Shown here: positions 1-5,167 of the stretch, piece after piece
How positions within the stretch are numbered: the first letter of the stretch is position 1
Layout of the letters: every line of letters starts with the position of its first letter
Assembly (NCBI GenBank): GCA_964432945.1
Contig: CAYSPO010000055.1
Location: forward strand, 1-6,314
DNA from: CAYSPO01 sp964432945
Lineage (GTDB): Bacteria > Bacillota > Clostridia > Tissierellales > Peptoniphilaceae
Length of the DNA stretch: 6,314 nucleotides
Reading direction: 5' to 3'
Notes under the pieces: model-generated
The model's input: only the letters and a program-made list of their open reading frames with translations
Database searches by the model: none
What the model was told of the DNA's origin: nothing
Program-made: the position numbers and the translations under genes

Positions 1-1362
1 TCCAGCTAATTTTCCGGCATCTTCGTCTAACTCTTTTTGTAAGTCGTTTATTTCATCTAACCTTTTTTCTAAATTAGAACTCTCAGATTGTAGATTTTCA
101 ATGGCATCATTTATCTCATCAATTCTAGCTTTTAGATGATCATCTAATGAAACAAAAGATCTAAATCTTATAGAAGAAAGTTCTTTTCTAAGATCACCTA
201 TCTCACTAGAGATTTCTGCAAGCCTATTATTAGTAGACACATACTCATTGTCTATTTCTGTTTGTCTATTATCAATATTTGATTTTAAAGATTCATATTC
301 ACTTTGTATAGGTTCAAATTCTGAATATGCACTATCAACTTTTACTGCTTGCTGGTCATATTGTTCTTGTATTTCAGATTTGTTCTTTTCCAATAAAGTT
401 ATTTCTTCATTTAGTTTACTTTGTTTGTCAGTACCATTTTTTTCTAAATCTTGACTTTTTACAAGTTTCTCATCAAAATCTTTCTTCTTTATATTATATT
501 CTTCTCTTTTGCTTTCAATTTCTTCTAAATCAATATCATTTTGCTTTGAGTTATTAATTCTTTCATCTTCAAGCTCTTTAATTCTATCTGTACTTTTACT
601 TATACGGTCAGTAGCTTCCTTTTTAACTATTTCTATCTTCTTTTCTGGCATAGTTAAGAAGGCTTCACTTAATTTAAAAGAATCATTGTCTACAATTGCT
701 TTATACTCGTTAGAAAAATAAGATAAGTTTTGAGTACTATTTAGATGAATTCTAGCAAAATTCGGTTTTTCTAAATCAAAGTCTTCAGGAAGTATTAAGG
801 CATAACCATCTAAGGTAGATCCAGTAAAATTTGAAATACCTTTTTCGCTTTTTAGAATATACTCAGGTGATGATATTTTTCCAACAATAGTATATTTTTG
901 AGTTTTTAACCTCATCATTGGATTATCGCCTTTTGCATTTAAAGTAATGACATCACCAATAGCATTATTGAAACCATCTAAATCTTCGTCAATGGCAATT
1001 TCTCCAGATTTTTCTGGAAACCTACCAGACTTAAGATCAAACTTAACCCAGCTTTCAGGAATAGATTCAATAGTTATAAGATTACTAGTTCCTTCGACAC
1101 CAACATCCATCTGATAGCCAACATTAATTGCAGAAGTTTCTAGGTTATCGCTAATTAAATTTAGCTCTTCATCACCAATACCATGGCTAGAAACTAATTT
1201 AATATCTTCTAGATCAAACTTATTTAAGAAAGATTCAGCAGTAGTCCGCATTAACTGACCACTAGTAGATAGGCCGAGAAAAATTGAACTAGCAAGGATA
1301 ATAAATACAATAAGAAATATGTACTTTTTTGTTCTTGAAATATTTGTTTTTAATTTATTCAT
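1..1362 (-). CDS. FtsX-like ABC transporter permease with coiled-coil ectodomain, N-terminal part
   Basis: An open frame of 454 codons runs without a stop from an ATG at 1362 to the left edge, so the C-terminal part lies outside the window. Seen: a short basic N-terminus (MNKLKTNISRTKKY), one membrane helix at about residues 14-33, then an external domain at about 40-235 with no cysteine. From about residue 240 to the edge the chain is highly charged and rich in E, K, D, Q, L and I, as in a long coiled coil. This matches the large Gram-positive permeases of the MacB/FtsX type, in which the first membrane helix is followed by a big extracellular insert and further helices. The start at 1362 is chosen because GGTGA lies 5 nt upstream; an in-frame ATG at 1374 has only AAAG directly against it. 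Such permeases work with an MacB/LolD-like ATPase, presumably encoded to the left. The substrate cannot be told. Family call good, function open. Confidence 0.8.
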   Translation of the reverse strand, partial: MNKLKTNISRTKKYIFLIVFIILASSIFLGLSTSGQLMRTTAESFLNKFDLEDIKLVSSHGIGDEELNLISDNLETSAINVGYQMDVGVEGTSNLITIESIPESWVKFDLKSGRFPEKSGEIAIDEDLDGFNNAIGDVITLNAKGDNPMMRLKTQKYTIVGKISSPEYILKSEKGISNFTGSTLDGYALILPEDFDLEKPNFARIHLNSTQNLSYFSNEYKAIVDNDSFKLSEAFLTMPEKKIEIVKKEATDRISKSTDRIKELEDERINNSKQNDIDLEEIESKREEYNIKKKDFDEKLVKSQDLEKNGTDKQSKLNEEITLLEKNKSEIQEQYDQQAVKVDSAYSEFEPIQSEYESLKSNIDNRQTEIDNEYVSTNNRLAEISSEIGDLRKELSSIRFRSFVSLDDHLKARIDEINDAIENLQSESSNLEKRLDEINDLQKELDEDAGKLAG

Positions 1363-1393
1363 TTTAATCACCATCTTTAGATAATCAATTAAT

Positions 1394-1422
1394 ATTATAC
1401 ACTATTTAAGTGGATATAAATA
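1394..1422 (-). promoter_or_regulatory. Possible promoter of the permease gene
   Basis: On the minus strand a perfect -10 box, TATAAT, lies at 1399-1394, about 30 bp upstream of the permease ATG. The region 17 bp further upstream is AT-rich but has no good -35 match (TATTTA at best). This is a candidate based only on the -10 box and its position in a divergent intergenic region. Confidence 0.35.
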
Positions 1423-1460
1423 TATAAATCTAAAAATTTTCAACTTTAGACCTAAACTAC

Positions 1461-1488
1461 TTGAAAATCACAGAAAATAATGTATAAT
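1461..1488 (+). promoter_or_regulatory. Sigma-A promoter of rpsD
   Basis: TTGAAA at 1461-1466 and TATAAT at 1483-1488 are separated by 16 bp, a near-consensus housekeeping promoter. Transcription would start near 1494-1496, giving an rpsD leader of about 95 nt. It is the only good plus-strand promoter in the 227-bp gap between the divergent permease gene and rpsD. Confidence 0.8.
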
Positions 1489-1494
1489 AATTGG

Positions 1495-1589
1495 TAGCGG
1501 CTGAACGGAAAAATATAAAGGATTCTTATAATGCACTCTCGTTATAAGTTCCTATAAAAAAAGTAATAAATAAAACGAGGTGTAGAGAA
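1495..1589 (+). promoter_or_regulatory. rpsD mRNA leader with predicted pseudoknot over the ribosome binding site (S4 autoregulation candidate)
   Basis: Seen: a hairpin with arms 1519-1531 and 1542-1553. AGGA (1519-1522) pairs with TCCT (1550-1553), and CTTATAA (1525-1531) pairs with TTATAAG (1542-1548), with a small internal loop between. The 10-nt loop 1532-1541 (TGCACTCTCG) is complementary to the Shine-Dalgarno region CGAGGTG at 1576-1582: CTCG pairs with CGAG and CAC with GTG, with T1537 bulged. The linker 1554-1575 is A-rich, as is common for the loop crossing the minor groove in H-type pseudoknots. Known: in Bacillus and in the E. coli alpha operon, S4 represses its own synthesis by binding a leader RNA structure. 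Inferred: S4 binds and stabilises this fold and blocks ribosome entry. Not compared with other genomes. Confidence 0.65.
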
Positions 1590-2186
1590 ATGGCAAGACC
1601 AAAAGGACCAAGATTTAAGCAATCAAGAAGATTTGGCGTTAATATCTTTGGACATCCAAAAGAATTAAAAAGAGGAACAAATACTCAAAGAAGAACTACT
1701 GAATATGGTTTACAATTACTAGAAAAACAAAAATTAAAAGCATATTATGGTTTATCTGAAAAACAAATGTTAACTTATATTAAAGAAGCTGTAAAATCAG
1801 CTAATAAAGGTGAAGGAATCACTGGTGAATTAGCTATTAGAAGATGCGAACAAAGATTAGACAATATTGTTTATAGAGCAGGATTTGCATCATCACTTAG
1901 ACAAGCAAGACAATTTGTTGTTCATGGACATATTACATTAAATGGCCACAAAACAGATATCCCTTCACATATTGTAAAGGCTGGAGATAAAATTGCATTA
2001 ACTCCTAGAGGACAAAAAGTATCTTTTATTAAAGATAACTTAAGTGCTAATGCAGTTAACGTTCCATATATTTCTAGAAATGATGACGAGACAGTTGCAA
2101 CACTTGATAGGTTGCCAGAAAGAAATGAAATTCCAATAGAAGTAACTGACTCATTAGTTGTTGAGTTCTACTCAAGATCTATTTAA
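1590..2186 (+). CDS. rpsD: 30S ribosomal protein S4
   Basis: This is a complete 198-residue S4, close to the usual 200. S4 is a primary 16S rRNA binder that nucleates assembly of the small-subunit body, and it helps form the mRNA entry region and guard decoding accuracy. Seen: the N-terminus MARPKGPRFKQSRRFG, the helical stretch TEYGLQLLEKQKLKAYYG (about 37-54), and the S4 RNA-binding fold at about 89-150, including RQARQFVVHGHITLNG. The N-terminal domain lacks the paired cysteines of the zinc-binding form; the only cysteine is C86, so this is the zinc-free type. The ATG at 1590 follows GAGGTG with 7 nt spacing. The gene has its own promoter and terminator, so it is monocistronic and outside the alpha operon, as in Bacillus. 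Identification is certain. Confidence 0.98.
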   Translation: MARPKGPRFKQSRRFGVNIFGHPKELKRGTNTQRRTTEYGLQLLEKQKLKAYYGLSEKQMLTYIKEAVKSANKGEGITGELAIRRCEQRLDNIVYRAGFASSLRQARQFVVHGHITLNGHKTDIPSHIVKAGDKIALTPRGQKVSFIKDNLSANAVNVPYISRNDDETVATLDRLPERNEIPIEVTDSLVVEFYSRSI

Positions 2187-2196
2187 TATTAAAATT

Positions 2197-2221
2197 AAGG
2201 CTTGGAAACAAGCCTTTTTTT
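2197..2221 (+). terminator. Rho-independent terminator of rpsD
   Basis: AAGGCTTG (2197-2204) pairs perfectly over 8 bp with CAAGCCTT (2209-2216) around a GAAA tetraloop, followed by a run of seven T (2215-2221). It starts 10 bp after the rpsD stop codon and separates rpsD from the peroxiredoxin gene. Confidence 0.95.
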
Positions 2222-2332
2222 GTTGGGAAAATATAGTTGATTACAGAACAAATAATGTTTAAGTAATATATTAAAGGGTAAAATTATATTAGTAAGTTAA
2301 ATAACATAGAAATTAATACTTGGAGGTTAGAG

Positions 2333-3073
2333 ATGGACAAATATAATGAAGAATATTTAGATGATTGCTGCTGCGAATGTGACTGCGATTATGACTATGA
2401 TTATGACTTTGATGATTATCAAATGCCATTAATTGGAGATTATGCTCCCGAATTTACAGCGACAACAACTAATGGAGAGATAAATTTCCCAGAAGACTAC
2501 GAAGGAAAATGGGTTGTGTTATTCTCACATCCATCAGACTTTACACCAGTTTGTACAACTGAGTTCATCACTTTCGCTCATATGCAAGAAGAATTTGATG
2601 CGTTAAATACAGCTCTTGTAGGACTTTCAATTGATAGTGTTCATAGCCATATAGCTTGGTTAAGGAATATTGAAAATATTGAGTGGAAAGACTACAAAGA
2701 TACAAAGGTTAAGTTCCCAGTTATAGCTGACCTTGGTATGGAAGTTGCTAATAAATATGGTATGCTTCAAGATGGTAATGATACTGCAACTATAAGAGCA
2801 GTATTCATAATCGATCCAGAAGGAATCATTAGACTAATTATGTACTATCCAGCTGCAGTAGGAAGAAACTTTGATGAAATAAAAAGGGCTGTAATTGCTC
2901 TTCAAAAAGCTGATTCAGATAAAGTTGCTACACCAGCTGACTGGAGACCTGGAGATGATTTAATTGATCCAACTCCTGGTACTAAAGATGCTGTTGAAGA
3001 CAGAATAAATGAAGCAGATAAAAATGGCGTGAAAATTGCTGATTGGTATCTTGCATTCAAAAACGATAAATAA
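2333..3073 (+). CDS. Prx6-type 1-Cys peroxiredoxin with Cys/Asp/Tyr-rich N-terminal tail
   Basis: A 246-residue thiol peroxidase of the AhpC/TSA superfamily that reduces hydrogen and organic peroxides in the cytoplasm. Seen: the PxxxTxxC active site as HPSDFTPVCTTE, with P67, T71 and peroxidatic C74; the conserved arginine in TIRAVFIID (R155); and the Prx6 C-terminal signature ATPADWRPGDD (199-209). The core from about residue 31 is some 216 residues, normal for Prx6. Odd: residues 12-29 form an extra tail, CCCECDCD then YDYDYDFDDY, with five cysteines. The rest of the protein has only C74, so no classical resolving cysteine. GGAGG lies 6 nt before the ATG at 2333, whereas Met31 has no ribosome binding site, so the tail belongs to the protein. 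No convincing promoter was found between 2222 and 2332. It appears to be monocistronic. No peroxide-regulator operator is recognisable. Confidence 0.92.
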   Translation: MDKYNEEYLDDCCCECDCDYDYDYDFDDYQMPLIGDYAPEFTATTTNGEINFPEDYEGKWVVLFSHPSDFTPVCTTEFITFAHMQEEFDALNTALVGLSIDSVHSHIAWLRNIENIEWKDYKDTKVKFPVIADLGMEVANKYGMLQDGNDTATIRAVFIIDPEGIIRLIMYYPAAVGRNFDEIKRAVIALQKADSDKVATPADWRPGDDLIDPTPGTKDAVEDRINEADKNGVKIADWYLAFKNDK

Positions 3074-3081
3074 ATAAAACT

Positions 3082-3112
3082 AATCCCTAGTCAAATGACT
3101 AGGGATTTTTTT
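3082..3112 (+). terminator. Terminator after the peroxiredoxin gene, probably bidirectional (also serves tyrS)
   Basis: AATCCCTAGTC (3082-3092) pairs over 11 bp with GACTAGGGATT (3097-3107) around a 4-nt loop, followed by T-rich sequence (3106-3112). It lies 8 bp after the peroxiredoxin stop. On the minus strand the same stem starts 9 bp after the restored tyrS stop at 3116 and is followed by a T-rich stretch, so it can end both converging transcripts. Confidence 0.92.
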
Positions 3113-3115
3113 GTT

Positions 3116-4503
3116 TTATTTTACTATTACTCTTAAATAAACTTTTTTACCTTTCTTTATAATTAATTCATTATTTTCAAAGTCATCTAAACTAACAGAC
3201 ATTGAATGGTCATTTACAGTTTTTCCGNNNNNNNNNNNNNNNNNNNNNNNNNNNNNNNNNNNNNNNNNNNNNNNNNNNNNNNNNNNNNNNNNNNNNNNNN
3301 NNNNNNNNNNNNNNNNNNNNNNNNNNNATTTTCAAAGTCATCTAAACTAACAGACATTGAATGGTCATTTACAGTTTTTCCGTTAAGGCTAATGCCACCT
3401 TGTTTAATAAGATTTCTTGCTTCAGAATTTGAAGAAGTTAAGTTAAGGTCTTTAAGTAGATTTAAAAGCCCATATCCTTCTTTAAACAGGTTTATGTCTA
3501 ATTCTTCTGTATTCATATTCTCACTTGATTTACCGCCTTTAAATAAGGACCTAGACGCTTCTAAAGCTTTTGTTGCTTCTTCTTCACCATGAATTTCTTT
3601 AGTTACTTCATAAGCAAGAATTTCTTTTGCCTTGTTAATTTCTGCATCTTTTAATTTTCCTAATTTATGACATTCTTCAGTTGGAAGGAAAGTTAGTTGT
3701 AGTAAGAATTTTTCTACATCTCTATCATCGACATTTCTTATATATTGGAATAAGTCATATGGAGGAGTTTTTTCTGGATCTAGCCAGATTGCACCTTTCA
3801 TTGATTTACCCATTTTTTGACCATCAGCATTAGTTAAAAGTTTGAAGGTCATCGCATAAACTTTATCATCTTCTTTTTTCTTTACAAGATCATATCCTCC
3901 AAGGATATTTGTCCATTGATCTGATCCACCTACTTGAAGTTTACAACCATGCTTTCTGTATAGGTAAAGGAAATCATAAGATTGTAGTAGGAGATAGGAC
4001 ATCTCGAAAAAAGTAAGTCCATCATTAATTCTATTTTTATATGAATCTTGAGCTATCATTTGGCTTACATTAAATTCTGTTCCAACATCTCTCATAAATT
4101 CTACAAAGTTTAAGTTAAGTAACCAATCAGCATTATTTTCTATAATTGCTTTTCCATCTGAAAAATCGATGAAATTACTTAATTGATCTGCAAACCTACT
4201 TGCATTATGGTTAATTTTTTCTTTTGTCATCATTGATCTCATATCAGTTCTTCCTGATGGATCTCCAATTAAAGTTGTTCCTCCACCTAGTAAAGCGATA
4301 GGCCTATGTCCTCTCATTTGCATTCTCTTCATTACCATAATTTGAATGAAATGACCAATAGTTAAAGAGTCAGCTGTTGCATCAAAACCTATGTAAAATG
4401 TTGTAGGTTCTTTTTCTAATTGTTCATTCAATTCATCTTCAAAGGTTGCTTGTTCAAAGTAACCTCTTTCTTTCAATTCTTCCAATAATGTTTGTTTAGA
4501 CAT
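3116..4503 (-). CDS. tyrS: Tyrosyl-tRNA synthetase (interrupted by an assembly gap near the 3' end)
   Basis: Class I synthetase that joins tyrosine to tRNA-Tyr. Seen: GFDATADSLTIGH (39-51), carrying the HIGH-type ATP motif as TIGH; LLGGGTTLIGDPSG (71-84); the tyrosine-pocket stretch YLLLQSYDF (170-178); GGSDQW (192-197); the KMSKS loop as KMGKS (230-234); and a C-terminal S4-like tRNA-binding domain from about 345. The ATG at 4503 follows AGGAGG by 4 nt. The Ns at 3228-3327 break the frame: reading through them gives an early false stop near 3214. The flanking 55 bp are duplicated. With the Ns and one copy removed, the frame continues from DDFEN into NELIIKKGKKVYLRVIVK and stops at TAA 3118-3116. 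That gives 410 residues, normal for bacterial TyrRS. Expression is controlled by the T-box upstream. Identification is certain; the 3' end is inferred from the repair. Confidence 0.97.
3173..3382. other. Assembly gap: 100 Ns flanked by identical 55-bp copies
   Basis: Positions 3228-3327 are exactly 100 Ns. The 55 bp before them (3173-3227) and after them (3328-3382) are identical, both running from ATTTTCAAAG to TTTTTCCG. Exactly 55 identical bases is what a de Bruijn assembler with k=55 leaves when two contigs share an end, and 100 Ns is a common placeholder for unknown gap size. Collapsing the copies restores a clean tyrS C-terminus, so the missing sequence is probably nil. Confidence 0.9.
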
Positions 4504-4507
4504 TTTT

Positions 4508-4674
4508 CCTCCTAAAATTAAAAAAAGGGCAATCTATTGGAAAGGACGTGATATACGTGGTACCACCTTTCTTCGCAGATTGCCTCTATCAGTTAAGTTC
4601 ACTGTAATTAAGACTCCAGTATTGTAATTCCCCTTTCAGGTACTGTATACTTTCTTAGTCTTGTATTCAATTTC
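4508..4674 (-). ncRNA. T-box riboswitch (tyrosine) in the tyrS leader
   Basis: Reading the minus strand: the T-box core AAAGGTGGTACCACG is present. The antiterminator forms from GAAAGG (4571-4566) with CCTTTC (4545-4540), the canonical 7-nt bulge TGGTACC (4565-4559) and ACGT/ACGT around ATATC. The bulge TGGT complements the ACCA end expected for tRNA-Tyr. Stem I is closed by AAGACT (4662-4657) with AGTCTT (4615-4610). Inside it, AGTAT pairs with ATACT, an AGTA box follows on the 5' side, and a tyrosine codon UAC (4626-4624) followed by A sits on the 3' side, as expected for the specifier. A small hairpin CAGT/ACTG (4604-4590) lies between Stem I and the antiterminator. Known: uncharged tRNA pairs with the specifier and the bulge and allows read-through. 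The whole leader is only about 170 nt, and Stem I about 53 nt, which is short for the class. Confidence 0.95.
4520..4584 (-). terminator. Attenuator terminator of the tyrS T-box
   Basis: On the minus strand GGCAATCT (4584-4577) pairs over 8 bp with AGATTGCC (4535-4528), and a run of seven T follows (4526-4520) just before the AGGAGG ribosome binding site. The paired arms enclose the antiterminator rather than overlapping one of its arms. Confidence 0.8.
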
Positions 4675-4680
4675 ATTACT

Positions 4681-4709
4681 ATTCTAATGCTTTAAAGGGC
4701 AAGTGTCAA
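4681..4709 (-). promoter_or_regulatory. Sigma-A promoter of tyrS
   Basis: On the minus strand a perfect -35 TTGACA (4709-4704) and a -10 TAGAAT (4686-4681) are separated by exactly 17 bp. Transcription would begin near 4674, directly before T-box Stem I. The -35 box begins 2 bp past the sufU stop codon, so tyrS has its own promoter although it follows the suf genes on the same strand. Confidence 0.88.
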
Positions 4710-4711
4710 GT

Positions 4712-5167
4712 TTATTCAAAAACAAAACTTCCTGAGGATTGACCATTCTCAAGAACATTTTTTAAAGTGTACCAAGAAAGAACTGCACATTTTACCCTTG
4801 CTGGCATGGTTTTTATATTTTCAAATGCTACTGCATCGCCAAGTTTTTCTAGCTTATCTTCGTCTTCAACTTCGCCTCTAATCATTCCTATAAAGGTATC
4901 AGCTAATTCAATAGTCTCATCTTTAGTTAAGCCTTTTACAGTATCTATCATTATTGAAGTTGATGCTTGAGAAATTGCACAGCCTACTCCAGTAAAAGAT
5001 AAATCTTCGATGATATCTCCATTCATTTTTATATGAAGGGTAATTTCATCTCCACAACTTGGATTATGGCCTAGCTCTGTGAAAGTAGCATCTTCTAATT
5101 CTCTTCTGTTTTCTGGATTTCTGCTGTGTTCAAGTATTAGTTGTGTATAAATTTGGCTAAGATCCAA
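4712..5167 (-). CDS. sufU: SufU, zinc-dependent sulfur-transfer / Fe-S assembly protein
   Basis: This 151-residue protein of the IscU/NifU-N fold works beside the cysteine desulfurase SufS: it takes persulfide sulfur from the enzyme and passes it on for Fe-S cluster building on the SufBCD scaffold. Seen: the ligand set of Gram-positive SufU, namely C38 and D40 in NPSCGDE, C63 in GVGCAISQAS and C127 in MPARVKCAVLSW. The family length and the position of the last cysteine, in the C-terminal helix, are as expected. The start is TTG at 5167-5165, set by AAGGTGA 6 nt upstream; an in-frame TGA at 5176-5174 rules out an earlier start, and the next Met is residue 48. The gene overlaps the end of sufS by 11 bp, so the two are probably translationally coupled. 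No terminator follows before the tyrS promoter. Confidence 0.96.
   Translation of the reverse strand: MDLSQIYTQLILEHSRNPENRRELEDATFTELGHNPSCGDEITLHIKMNGDIIEDLSFTGVGCAISQASTSIMIDTVKGLTKDETIELADTFIGMIRGEVEDEDKLEKLGDAVAFENIKTMPARVKCAVLSWYTLKNVLENGQSSGSFVFE

Noticed and set aside
248..721. Three overlapping plus-strand open frames (248-454, 327-557, 509-721)
   Set aside because: They are antisense to the uninterrupted permease frame, have no ribosome binding sites, and their Ser/Leu/Phe-rich composition is what an antisense E/K-rich coiled coil gives.
1372..1374. Earlier ATG for the permease
   Set aside because: Its only ribosome binding candidate touches the start codon; the ATG at 1362 has GGTGA at good spacing.
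1527..1532. TATAAT as a second rpsD promoter
   Set aside because: There is no -35 box at the right distance and the motif is part of the leader hairpin stem.
2222..2332. Promoter or PerR/Fur-type operator ahead of the peroxiredoxin gene
   Set aside because: TTGATT at 2237 and TATATT at 2267 exist but the spacing does not fit, and no clear inverted-repeat operator is visible.
2423..2425. Met31 as the true peroxiredoxin start, leaving the Cys-rich tail untranslated
   Set aside because: No ribosome binding site precedes it, while GGAGG sits 6 nt before the ATG at 2333 and the frame between is open.
3173..3382. 55-bp direct repeat as a biological repeat or insertion target duplication
   Set aside because: The copies end exactly at a 100-N placeholder, lie inside an essential gene, and collapse to a clean reading frame.
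3206..3592. Plus-strand open frame through the N stretch
   Set aside because: It is antisense to tyrS and exists only because the Ns hide stops; it includes both copies of the duplicated 55 bp.
4767..4970. Plus-strand open frame of 67 codons
   Set aside because: It is antisense to sufU, with a Ser-rich composition and no ribosome binding site.
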